The position numbers were made by a program, and so were the translations under genes. A stretch of DNA of 16,162 nucleotides from JBPEXY01 sp052031065 (GTDB taxonomy: Bacteria; Pseudomonadota; Gammaproteobacteria; Immundisolibacterales; Immundisolibacteraceae), in assembly GCA_052031065.1 (NCBI GenBank), contig JBPEXY010000302.1, positions 1-16,162 of the forward strand, in the 5' to 3' direction. Under the pieces are notes generated by a model that did no database searches, had not been told where the DNA came from, and saw only the letters and a list, made by a program, of their open reading frames with translations. How positions within the stretch are numbered: the stretch's first letter is position 1; the number at the start of each line of letters is the position of its first letter. This document shows positions 1 through 6,928 of this stretch, one piece after another.

Positions 1-1
1 A

Positions 2-40
2 ATTTTCAGCGGTAACCTGCTCAAGCTGATTGGTGGCTAG
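2..40 (+). CDS. Possible C-terminal end of an upstream gene (partial)
   Basis: One frame is open from the window edge and reads IFSGNLLKLIGG before a TAG stop at 38-40. The composition looks like an ordinary protein C terminus, and the next gene starts 56 bases later, so it may be the tail of a co-directional gene. Thirteen codons are too few to name a family; a chance open frame is equally possible. Confidence 0.25.
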   Translation: MFSGNLLKLIGG

Positions 41-96
41 CGGTTGCTATTGGGCCGGTTCAATCTTCCTGTTATTTAAGTTAGAGGTGTTTACCC

Positions 97-492
97 ATGT
101 CTGATGCCAGTCGTCCTGACCAGGCCGAGTCACTTAATGTATTTGGTGAGCCGCTAGAGCCCTGCAGCATGAATCCGCTCACCGGCTATTTCCGCGACGG
201 CTGCTGCAATACCGCCGATCACGATCTCGGCTCGCATACGGTCTGTATCGAGGCGAGCCAGGATTTTCTCGAATATTCCCGTTTTCGCGGGAATGACCTC
301 TCCACGCCACGGCCGGAATTTCAGTTTCCCGGTGTGCAGCCGGGTCAGGGCTGGTGTCTCTGCGCCAGTCGCTGGATGGAAGCGCATGAACTGGGCATGG
401 CACCCCCGGTAAAGCTGGCCAGCACCCACCAGCGCGCGCTGGAGATTGTGCCGCTGGAGCTTTTAAAACAGTACGCGGTGGACCTTAACTGA
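97..492 (+). CDS. DUF2237 family protein
   Basis: A 131-residue protein that matches the DUF2237 (COG3651) family over its whole length. Visible hallmarks are the G-x-PL-x-x-CS start of the domain (C23), RDGCC (C36, C37), HTVC (C50), GNDLSTP near 65-71, an FPGVQPGQGWCLCA block (C87, C89) and the APPVKL-x-STH segment near 102-111. The conserved cysteines suggest metal or redox chemistry, but the biochemical role of the family is unknown to me. No signal peptide or membrane segment is seen, so it should be cytosolic. The ATG is preceded by GAGGTG about eight bases upstream, which supports this start. The next gene begins 38 bases downstream in the same direction. Confidence 0.9.
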   Translation: MSDASRPDQAESLNVFGEPLEPCSMNPLTGYFRDGCCNTADHDLGSHTVCIEASQDFLEYSRFRGNDLSTPRPEFQFPGVQPGQGWCLCASRWMEAHELGMAPPVKLASTHQRALEIVPLELLKQYAVDLN

Positions 493-530
493 CTTGCACG
501 GCGGGCAGGGGTGAGTGATGCGGAGCAAGG

Positions 531-1295
531 GTGACCGCTGCGGCTGTTGACCCGACAGCGAGGCCCGCTCGGAATTGGTGGACCCTGGCGGGTTGGTTAA
601 CCTTGCTGCCGGTACTGCTGTTGGCGTTGCTGTCAATCAGCTGGGAGTTGCTGGCGTGGGGAAATTTCGGTTACCGCACCCTGCATCAGCTGATCGACAT
701 CGAAGCCACGATTTCCGAGTATGGCCCACAAAACCGGCTGCGGCCGGGGTTTCAGTTCACCAGCCTGGATGAACGTTCGCGGCTGTTTGGTGAGATTGTT
801 GATGCCATTCATCAGCGCGGTGAAGGGCTGGCTGAGCTGGTCTATCACCACGCCGACGGTCGACCCCTGGGGCCACTGCTGACCCCGGCAGAAATCGTTC
901 ATTTGCAGGATGTTGCGCAGTTGGTTTCGCGCTTGCGACCGCTGGGTTGGGCGGCGGCAGTGATTACATTGCTGGCCACCGCAGTGATTGTGCGGCAGCG
1001 GCTGTTGGTGCCGTGGCGGCTCTGGCTGGCGGGCATCGCGCTGCTTGGCATGGTTAGCATGGTGTTGCTGCTGCTGTTTGGTGCAGAGCCCCTGTTTTAC
1101 CAGCTGCACCGCTGGTGGTTTCCGCCCGACCACCAGTGGTTTTTCTACTATGAGGAGTCGCTGATGAGCATGATGATGCAGGCACCCAACCTGTTTGGTG
1201 CCATTGCGGTGGGCTGGCTATTGCTGGTGCTACTGCTGGGCGCTGGCTGGTGGCAGTGCGTGCGGCACCACAGCGGCGCTAACCTGAACCCCTGA
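531..1295 (+). CDS. DUF1461-type (TIGR01906-like) integral membrane protein
   Basis: A 254-residue inner-membrane protein with four hydrophobic segments, roughly residues 17-41, 138-156, 161-184 and 220-241. The loop after helix 1 carries an EIVHLQDV segment (121-128), and the segment before helix 4 carries FYQLHRWWFPPDHQWFF; both resemble the DUF1461 pattern, an E-x-x-H-x-x-DV motif and an F-x-x-L-H-x-x-x-F segment. No enzymatic role is established for the family as far as I know. The start is GTG with GGAG five bases upstream; upstream ATG/GTG codons at 511-520 are in other frames. It may be co-transcribed with the DUF2237 gene before it and the DUF1330 gene after it. Confidence 0.75.
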   Translation: MTAAAVDPTARPARNWWTLAGWLTLLPVLLLALLSISWELLAWGNFGYRTLHQLIDIEATISEYGPQNRLRPGFQFTSLDERSRLFGEIVDAIHQRGEGLAELVYHHADGRPLGPLLTPAEIVHLQDVAQLVSRLRPLGWAAAVITLLATAVIVRQRLLVPWRLWLAGIALLGMVSMVLLLLFGAEPLFYQLHRWWFPPDHQWFFYYEESLMSMMMQAPNLFGAIAVGWLLLVLLLGAGWWQCVRHHSGANLNP

Positions 1296-1323
1296 ATATT
1301 TACTGTTTAACTGGAACCGAGAC

Positions 1324-1629
1324 ATGGCCGCTTATCTGATCTACCGCGCTACCGTTCACGATCCCGAGGCATACGCTGCCTACATGGCGCGTACACCGGA
1401 CATCATCGCGCAGTTTGGGGGCCGGTTTATCGTCCGCGGTGGCACCACGGAGACCCTGGAAGGCGAGATTGAGGAGCGCCGCACCATCATTGTCGAGTTC
1501 CCCGATTTCGACAGCGCCCGGCAGTTTTACCACTCAGATATTTATGCCGAGGCACGGCAGCTGCGCCGCGACGTTGCTGACGTGCAGATCGTCATCACCG
1601 ATGGTGAACCCGGCGTAACCGGGTTGTAA
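1324..1629 (+). CDS. DUF1330 family protein
   Basis: A 101-residue protein of the DUF1330 group, a small ferredoxin-like (dimeric alpha-beta barrel) family. The typical pattern is present: a YLIYRATVHDPEAYAAY first strand and helix, GGRFIVRGG near residues 32-40, ETLEGE, RTIIVEFPDFDSARQFYHS (about 53-71), and a closing VQIVITDGEPG strand. The role in cells is not defined; the fold suggests small-molecule binding or degradation. The ATG follows GGAACCGAGAC, a usable ribosome site. It is the last gene of the plus-strand group and converges on the minus-strand cassette, with a hairpin between them. Confidence 0.88.
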   Translation: MAAYLIYRATVHDPEAYAAYMARTPDIIAQFGGRFIVRGGTTETLEGEIEERRTIIVEFPDFDSARQFYHSDIYAEARQLRRDVADVQIVITDGEPGVTGL

Positions 1630-1632
1630 GGC

Positions 1633-1658
1633 GGCTCCTCTGCGCTACCAGGGGAGCC
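1633..1658. terminator. Hairpin between convergent genes (terminator-like)
   Basis: A 10-bp stem (GGCTCCTCTG with CAGGGGAGCC, one G-T wobble) closes a six-base loop, CGCTAC. It sits four bases after the DUF1330 stop and between two converging genes, where a bidirectional transcription end is expected. There is no T-run on either side, so it may work with Rho or as an mRNA-end stabiliser. Its loop-side sequence recurs in the hairpin at 13260-13297. Confidence 0.5.
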
Positions 1659-1694
1659 CCCCAGGCCTAAATAGAGCGCCGGTGAATAGAACCT

Positions 1695-2078
1695 TTAGTT
1701 GGCCACCTGGTTCATCAGGCCGATGATTTCGCGCGGCTCATAGTCGGTGCGGTTATCGAGTATCACCGCCACCCGGTTAAAGGTAGCCGCCATGCTGGTG
1801 TACTGACCATTCACATAGTAGGCGTCAACTGGAAAGACGTTGCGCTGGTCCTGCGGATTAGCGGTTTTGTTGAGCATGGCGATGCCCATCACCGAAGCCC
1901 CCGCCGCTTCTGAATTATTCATCAGCCTCGCGGCACGGTCGGCGTCGAGGTCGCCAGCGTACTCCAGCAGCACCGGTGTAGCCGCCATATTGGTTGCATA
2001 ATCCGATGACTTCCAGCGCACTGCGCCGATCACGCCGGGCTGCTCTACCAGTTGCTGTAACGAAATTTCTGCTGCCAT
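1695..2078 (-). CDS. Small DUF2173/roadblock-like protein
   Basis: A 127-residue cytosolic protein without signal or membrane segment. The N terminus, ISLQQLVEQPGVIGAVRWK, followed by LLEYAGDLDADRAARLMNN near residues 37-55, resembles DUF2173 proteins, whose domain starts with a SLEELLKLPGV-like segment and a YKG-DLSEE-like strand and is related to the roadblock/LC7 fold. The C-terminal half (YYVNGQYTSMAATFNRVAVILDNRTD) fits the second half of such a domain. I know this by resemblance only. GGGAG lies about eight bases before the ATG, a good ribosome site. It is the last gene of the minus-strand cassette, 80 bases after the flavin reductase, so it may be an accessory or regulatory subunit there; that is inference. 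Confidence 0.6.
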   Translation of the reverse strand: MAAEISLQQLVEQPGVIGAVRWKSSDYATNMAATPVLLEYAGDLDADRAARLMNNSEAAGASVMGIAMLNKTANPQDQRNVFPVDAYYVNGQYTSMAATFNRVAVILDNRTDYEPREIIGLMNQVAN

Positions 2079-2158
2079 CGCTGCTCTCCCGTTATTACCT
2101 GTGTGAACACAAGCCTAACAAAAGATAGCGGATTCGTGCCTGCTTTCTAGAATTCCGT

Positions 2159-2632
2159 TCAGGCCAGCCGGCCGTATTTGCCACCAAAAAACAGCAGTGG
2201 GTCAGCCGCCTCAGGGGCTTCGCCAGCGACAATTTCACCGACCACAATCAGGTGGTCTCCGCCTTCGTACAATTCCCACAGTTTGCAATCCAGCCAGCCG
2301 ATATTGCCGCTGATAATCGGCGCGCCGGTTTCCGAGGTGAAGGTGGCGATGTCCTGGTATTTCTCGCTGCCGCCTTTTTTGGCCATGGTGTTGGAGATGT
2401 TTTCCTGTTCAGCGGAGAGCATGCTGATGCTGAAACAGCCGGACTGCTTAATCGGCTCCAGGGCGCCGGAATCGCGAATGATGCAGAACATTGCCAGCGG
2501 TGGGTCGAGGGAGACCGAACTGAAAGAGTTCACCGTCAGGCCGAAATTTTCCCCTTCACCGTTGTGGGTGCCAATGACCGTAACGCCAGTCGCGAAACGG
2601 CCGAAGAGGTTGCGCAGTTCTTTGGGATCCAT
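2159..2632 (-). CDS. Flavin reductase (HpaC/DszD-type FMN-binding domain protein)
   Basis: A 157-residue single-domain flavin reductase. Family marks are the start helix LRNLFGRFATGVTVIGT (6-22), TVNSFSSVSLDPPLAMFCI (33-51) that lines the flavin site, CFSISML (66-72), EGGDHLIVVGEI (123-134) and the terminal PLLFFGGKYGRLA. Such proteins use NAD(P)H to reduce free FMN or FAD and hand it to a separate two-component monooxygenase. No oxygenase partner is present in this window. The gene lies 60 bases after the DszB-like gene and 80 before the DUF2173-like gene, all on the same strand, so it is probably in their operon. The ribosome site is weak (GAGACAACC before ATG). Confidence 0.92.
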   Translation of the reverse strand: MDPKELRNLFGRFATGVTVIGTHNGEGENFGLTVNSFSSVSLDPPLAMFCIIRDSGALEPIKQSGCFSISMLSAEQENISNTMAKKGGSEKYQDIATFTSETGAPIISGNIGWLDCKLWELYEGGDHLIVVGEIVAGEAPEAADPLLFFGGKYGRLA

Positions 2633-2692
2633 GGTTGTCTCGGTTAGATAGTCAAAGTTTGCCGGTCGGAAAAGACCGCGGGCCCGACAGTG

Positions 2693-3748
2693 CTACTCGC
2701 GCCAGTCGATGCCCTCACGGGAATAGGCTTCCTGCAGGAGCTCCTTCGCCATCCACTCTTCGGTGGAAAAGTTGTTGTCGATGAAATCGTGGTCGTAGAG
2801 AAAGGTTTTCAGCACTTCCACGGCATCGAGCATTCGCACACTCAGTTCCGGCATCAGTTTGTCGTAGAGGTCGCGGGTGTAGTAGGTGTGGATGTCCGCC
2901 GGGGTGACACCAGTTTCCTTGGCCATAGCCACATCCGCCTCGTCGTGGTGAGTTTGCGCCCACTTTGCCGCCTGCAGCAGGGTCCGTGCGTAGGTGATCA
3001 CCTGTTCCGGGTTTTCTCTGACCAGCGAATTGCTGACGGTGAGGATGCGCGGCGTGGCGTTGTTGACCTTCGCCCACATAGGCTCGGCATCAATCAGGTT
3101 GGTGAGCATGCGAATCTTGCCATCCGATTCCGCCAGCATCGCCGCAATTTCGCCGCCCTTGGCAAAAATGGCATCCACCTCACCACTGAGCAGGGCCTGT
3201 GCCTGACAGGTGTAATAGGACTTGATGGTGCGCTCTTTACCTTCGGAGAAGCTCGGGTTGAGCAGCTGAAAGTGGTCGCCGGTTTCCACCACATCGACAA
3301 AATTGGCTTCACTCTCCGGGATACCCTCCAGCTGCAGTGCGGAAACAAAAGCCTTCTGCGCGGCAAACCGGAAAAAATTCATGATCAGTTCTGGCCACAC
3401 GGGCAGCGCCAGTCGTTTTCCCACCAGGTCGGGCACCGACTTTATCGAGTCGTCGTCGGCACGCACAAACAGTCCGAGGGTCTCTTCGATAAAACTGACC
3501 CCCAGCAACGAGGTGTCTGCGCCATTGGCACGTGCCCAGACCGGCGGTGAACCGCCACCCTCGCGGAACGAGTCATCCAGGTCGTGGCTGAAGTGGGTAT
3601 TGAGTTTGTCGCCGCTTTCGCCACGCTCGCGGATGTTGCGCACGGCCCAGCCAGAATCGGCAAACGCGCTGTTGAACATGTCGCGCTGTTTGGCAATGCC
3701 GGATGCGGTGGGTACCGGGCAGCGTGTGTACCAGATGGTGTTGCTCAT
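2693..3748 (-). CDS. DszB-like sulfinate desulfinase / NMT1-fold protein
   Basis: A 351-residue protein with the type-2 periplasmic-binding (NMT1/THI5-like) fold, so automated calls may name it an ABC substrate-binding protein. It has no signal peptide, and no permease or ATPase genes are nearby, which argues for a cytosolic enzyme. Recalled against Rhodococcus DszB (2-(2-hydroxyphenyl)benzenesulfinate desulfinase), it keeps the CPVP motif at Cys10 (DszB Cys27), HF at His52 (His60), and R-x-G-G at Arg62-Gly65 (Arg70, Gly73). The His-to-Arg distance is ten and Arg-to-Gly three in both. Further matches are QALLSGEVDAIF, TVSNSLVRENPE and a KLMPEL/FL terminal region. Enzymes of this type release sulfite from aryl sulfinates. 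The actual substrate is unknown; a dihydroxyphthalate decarboxylase-like role on the same fold is the main alternative. The start follows AGG seven bases upstream. Confidence 0.75.
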   Translation of the reverse strand: MSNTIWYTRCPVPTASGIAKQRDMFNSAFADSGWAVRNIRERGESGDKLNTHFSHDLDDSFREGGGSPPVWARANGADTSLLGVSFIEETLGLFVRADDDSIKSVPDLVGKRLALPVWPELIMNFFRFAAQKAFVSALQLEGIPESEANFVDVVETGDHFQLLNPSFSEGKERTIKSYYTCQAQALLSGEVDAIFAKGGEIAAMLAESDGKIRMLTNLIDAEPMWAKVNNATPRILTVSNSLVRENPEQVITYARTLLQAAKWAQTHHDEADVAMAKETGVTPADIHTYYTRDLYDKLMPELSVRMLDAVEVLKTFLYDHDFIDNNFSTEEWMAKELLQEAYSREGIDWRE

Positions 3749-3793
3749 GATTTGGCCTGTCTTTTAATAAGGTGATTGGGGGAATAAAGTGAT

Positions 3794-3830
3794 TGAGGGA
3801 TCACCGCCACCAATCAGCGGTGATCCCTCA
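3794..3830. other. Perfect intergenic stem-loop inside the cassette
   Basis: TGAGGGATCACCGC (3794-3807) and GCGGTGATCCCTCA (3817-3830) form a perfect 14-bp stem with a nine-base loop. On the minus strand it lies 27 bases after the stop of the NicX-like gene and ahead of the DszB-like gene. The following minus-strand sequence is only mildly T-rich (CACTTTATT), so it could be a leaky terminator, an attenuator or an RNase-blocking mRNA end that sets different levels for the two genes. Confidence 0.7.
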
Positions 3831-3857
3831 GAGTTAGTTTTGCAGTTGGGTCCGAAT

Positions 3858-4979
3858 TTAAACGCCGATATTGTCGTCGACAAACAGGGCATCGTCGGGG
3901 TCGTGATATTTGGCCACCAGTTCACGCACTTCTGGATCATCGAGAATGGTCAGCCGCCCCTGGTCCCAGAACACTTTATCGCCGTAAGTGATGGTCGGGT
4001 CGACTACCGGGATCGACATCTCTCCGGGTGGTGGTTCGCCGATGGTGTGGAAATGGACGATGCGTGGATTACCGTGAATCATGTACATCCAGGCGTCGAG
4101 ATCCTGTTCCGGTTTGACGTGGGCAAAGCAGCGCGGGTTGGTGCCGGCGTGCCAGGAGTTGACGATGTAACCATCCTTGTCGGTCAGGCCGCCGGTCTTT
4201 TCCAGGAAACGTTTCAACTCGGCGATGGCATCGGCCTCTCCTTCGAAATCGACCATACGGCCGTTTTCGATGGTTGCCAGAACCGGGCTTGGCAGAATGA
4301 TTCCCGGCTCTTCAAATTCATGAATACCGGCGGGGGTGAGCCAGCGAATCGCCAGCTTGCCCCTGGCGGTCATGCTCATTACCGGCGGGCTGACGCTGAT
4401 CGGAAAGGTGCGCAGGCTGAACCCGTCGCCGGTATCCTGTTTGCTGGCCGGTTTTTTCGCTGGTGGTTTTTCAATGTCACCGTAGAAATCGGTGCCCAGA
4501 GGGCAGGTGATGCGATAGCTGGATTCGGCCGCCAGTTTGGGGCCGAAATACTGCATGACTTCCATCATCACCCGGTAGTGAACCCGCGCAAATTCACTGC
4601 CGAGGGTGTCCCAGGTGGTGCAGAAGTTGAGCATTTTCAGACCAGTGCCGTCGAACGGGATCAACCGCAGCAGTCCGGCGAGCATGTGGTTAAAGATGGT
4701 TACTTCGCAATTTTGCATTGCCGCCATCGCCGGCCCAGGCAGCTCTTCAGGCCCCTTGACGCTGCCGGCCCACATCACATAAACCGTTGCGCCCAGTTTG
4801 CGCGCTTCCTGTTCGATGATGTCGGCTACTTCCGGCTCCACCAGACCTGGCTGGTTAAGAATCAGTACTTCAGTGCCTTCGGAAATATTGGCACCGTTGA
4901 TGAGTAGATTACGCGCGCCTTCACGCACCTGCGCTTCACTGAATTTGTGCTCAACGGCAACGGGTTCGATTTTGCCCAT
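3858..4979 (-). CDS. M29 aminopeptidase-like / NicX-like metalloenzyme
   Basis: A 373-residue cytosolic protein that resembles the family uniting thermophilic M29 aminopeptidases and 2,5-dihydroxypyridine 5,6-dioxygenase (NicX). The N-terminal part (25-150) looks like the Rossmann-like half, with GTEVLILNQPGLVEPEVA and a KLGATVYVMW strand. The C-terminal part has SWHAGTNPRC (275-284), which parallels NicX SHIGWG-LQPR with its iron ligand His, and VHFHTIG (308-314), where NicX and peptidases have H-x-D. Here the Asp position reads His311, so the metal site would be H277/H309/H311. Peptidase or ring-cleaving dioxygenase cannot be decided from sequence. The start chosen is the ATG with GGAGG six bases upstream (4986-4990); an in-frame ATG at 5027 would add 16 residues but the strong ribosome site favours the shorter form. 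It is probably the first gene of the cassette. Confidence 0.75.
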   Translation of the reverse strand: MGKIEPVAVEHKFSEAQVREGARNLLINGANISEGTEVLILNQPGLVEPEVADIIEQEARKLGATVYVMWAGSVKGPEELPGPAMAAMQNCEVTIFNHMLAGLLRLIPFDGTGLKMLNFCTTWDTLGSEFARVHYRVMMEVMQYFGPKLAAESSYRITCPLGTDFYGDIEKPPAKKPASKQDTGDGFSLRTFPISVSPPVMSMTARGKLAIRWLTPAGIHEFEEPGIILPSPVLATIENGRMVDFEGEADAIAELKRFLEKTGGLTDKDGYIVNSWHAGTNPRCFAHVKPEQDLDAWMYMIHGNPRIVHFHTIGEPPPGEMSIPVVDPTITYGDKVFWDQGRLTILDDPEVRELVAKYHDPDDALFVDDNIGV

Positions 4980-5119
4980 GGGAATCCTCCAGATGTATGG
5001 TGGTTGAGTGGCCAGATGCTGCTGCAACTCGATTGTGATCCGCTTTCGACTCGTTTACCTGTCGATCGATGGCGGCGAACAGTGGATGTTAACCGCTCAC
5101 CAGTGTCAGGTCGAGATTG

Positions 5120-5143
5120 TCTGGTCCGCGAGGGCGGAGCAGA
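5120..5143. terminator. Stem-loop just after the GspE-like gene
   Basis: TCTG-g-TCCGC, loop GAGG, GCGGA-g-CAGA: a nine-pair stem with one G-G mismatch. On the minus strand it starts nine bases after the stop of the GspE-type ATPase gene. No T-run follows, so it is at best a weak or Rho-assisted transcript end that separates the conserved operon from the NicX-like gene 173 bases away. Confidence 0.35.
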
Positions 5144-5152
5144 ACCATCGGT

Positions 5153-6928
5153 TTATGCTGTTTTCAACAACGGGTCTTCCTGTGGTGGCGGTACCACGCG
5201 CATCACTTCGGCCAGTGTGGTCAACCCTTCGGCTACTTTCAGCGCGCCAGCGACTCGCAGCGGCACCATGCCCCCCTGCAGGGCGGTGCGCTGCAATTGG
5301 CGCATATCCAGTTCCTGGACTGTCAGCGCGCGCATGTCGCTGTCCATCATCATCATTTCATAAATGCCAATGCGGCCGAGAAAGCCGGTGCCACGGCACT
5401 CGTCACAACCGACCGGGCCGTAAATCTGCTCCGGCAGCGCCACCTTCAACGGGCGCACCAGGTTTTTCCACAGGGTTTCATCCAGCGTGTCCGGCTGTTT
5501 GCAGTGGGGGCATAGAGTGCGCACCAGTCGCTGGGCGAGGACACCAAGCAGGGTTGCTTCCAGCAGGTAGGCGGGGGCACCGAGGTCCATCAGCCGCGAG
5601 AGGCTGGAGGGGGCATCGTTGGTGTGAATGGTCGATAACACCAGATGGCCGGTCAGCGCCGCCTGAATGGCGACATCGGCGGTTTCGGCATCACGAATCT
5701 CGCCGATCATGACAATGTCCGGGTCCTGGCGCATCAGTGTGCGCACCCCTTCTGCAAAGGAAAGGCCAGCGTTTGGCTGGACCTGCGTCTGGTTGAAGGA
5801 AGGTTCAATCATCTCGATTGGATCTTCGATGGAACAGACATTCAGGGTCGGTTTGGCGAGTTGCTTCAGGCTTGAATAGAGGGTGGTGGTCTTACCGGAA
5901 CCGGTAGGACCAGAGACCAGAATGATGCCGTTGGGATTTTTAATCAGCTCCTCCCAGCGGCGGTTTTCCTGACGGCCAAAACCGAGTTCGGCGAACCCCT
6001 TGACCACGGTGTCCGGGTCGAAAATACGCAGCACCATCTTTTCGCCAAAGGCGGTGGGAATGGTGGAGGCGCGCAGTTCAATTTCCTGACCGCCAGCAGA
6101 GCGGGTCTTTACCCGGCCATCCTGCGGCCGCCTTTTTTCCGATACATCCATGCGGCCGAGAATTTTCAATCGGCTCAGAATACCGGCCATGACGTTGTCC
6201 GGCACCGTGTGCACCAGATGCAGCACACCGTCGATGCGAAAACGAATGCGTCCCTCACCACGCCGTGGCTCCAGATGGATATCTGAAGCGCGCTGATCAA
6301 AGGCGTACTGCAGCAGCCAGTCGACAATATTGACAATGTGCTGATCCTCGCCATCTTTGGCGCCAGCGCCAAGCTGGATCAGCTGTTCGAAATTGCCAAT
6401 GGCGCTGACCTGTTCCCGCTTGCCGGCAGCACTGCCAATCGATTCGCTCAGTTTGAACAGCTGGTTCAGGTAGCGATCGACCTCAACCGGGTTGGCCAGC
6501 ACCCGCTCAACCCTCTTTTTGCTGACGTGGGTGACGGTATCGATCCAGTCGGTCACAAAAGGCTCTGAAACCGCCACGGTAATGGTCTGCTCGTCTGCCA
6601 TCAGCGGCAGGATGTGGAAGCGACTGGCGTAGGCGTGGGAGATCAGCCCGGTCACCGAGCCGAGATCCAGTTTCAACGGGTCGATGCGGAAATAGGGCAT
6701 CTCGACCCGCTTGCTGAGCCATTCGGTCAGTCGTTCGCCAGTCAGTGGTGTATGCGGTTCGGAGGCGCTTTTCCACTTTTGTCGGGCAATCACCGCCAGC
6801 GGATGCTCCTTGCCGCCACTGCCGGCAGAAAGTGCCTGCGCAGAGTCTTTGCTAATCAGCCCGTCGCTGACCAGCCACTGCAGTACATTGCGCAGTTCCA
6901 GCTTTCCGCGCGTTGCTGCTGCGCTCAT
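5153..6928 (-). CDS. GspE/PilB-family type II secretion or type IV pilus ATPase
   Basis: A 591-residue hexameric assembly ATPase. An N-terminal MshEN/GspE_N-like region (about 1-160) precedes the core. The core shows ASDIHLEP (214-221), Walker A GPTGSGKT (340-347), the Asp box SIEDPIE (366-372), Walker B IVMIGEIRD (405-413), the His box GHLVLSTIHTND (427-438) and a zinc finger CPHC (473-476) with CDEC (508-511). All catalytic motifs are intact. These enzymes power pseudopilus or pilus extension at the inner membrane. No other secretion or pilus gene is in the window, so it is an orphan here. Its ATG overlaps the TGA of ggt by one base (TGATG), with GAGG eight bases upstream, which indicates translational coupling. 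Whether it is GspE, PilB or MshE cannot be told. Confidence 0.92.
   Translation of the reverse strand: MSAAATRGKLELRNVLQWLVSDGLISKDSAQALSAGSGGKEHPLAVIARQKWKSASEPHTPLTGERLTEWLSKRVEMPYFRIDPLKLDLGSVTGLISHAYASRFHILPLMADEQTITVAVSEPFVTDWIDTVTHVSKKRVERVLANPVEVDRYLNQLFKLSESIGSAAGKREQVSAIGNFEQLIQLGAGAKDGEDQHIVNIVDWLLQYAFDQRASDIHLEPRRGEGRIRFRIDGVLHLVHTVPDNVMAGILSRLKILGRMDVSEKRRPQDGRVKTRSAGGQEIELRASTIPTAFGEKMVLRIFDPDTVVKGFAELGFGRQENRRWEELIKNPNGIILVSGPTGSGKTTTLYSSLKQLAKPTLNVCSIEDPIEMIEPSFNQTQVQPNAGLSFAEGVRTLMRQDPDIVMIGEIRDAETADVAIQAALTGHLVLSTIHTNDAPSSLSRLMDLGAPAYLLEATLLGVLAQRLVRTLCPHCKQPDTLDETLWKNLVRPLKVALPEQIYGPVGCDECRGTGFLGRIGIYEMMMMDSDMRALTVQELDMRQLQRTALQGGMVPLRVAGALKVAEGLTTLAEVMRVVPPPQEDPLLKTA

Noticed and set aside
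2690..3550. Open frame of 286 codons on the plus strand opposite the DszB-like gene
   Set aside because: It is the antisense shadow of a gene with conserved catalytic motifs and has no family signature of its own.
2693..3748. Reading this gene as an ordinary ABC-transporter substrate-binding protein
   Set aside because: No signal peptide or lipobox and no transporter partners are present, and the DszB-like Cys/His/Arg pattern is conserved with exact spacing; the fold alone explains the resemblance.
3789..4907. Long open frame of 372 codons on the plus strand opposite the NicX-like gene
   Set aside because: The minus-strand frame has family motifs and a strong ribosome site; the plus-strand product is rich in His, Gly and Phe in the manner of antisense frames and shows no recognisable domain.
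5008..5712. Open frames on the plus strand across the end of the GspE-like gene and its downstream gap
   Set aside because: They are Arg/Pro/Ala-rich translations without motifs, and they run antisense to the zinc-finger part of the ATPase.
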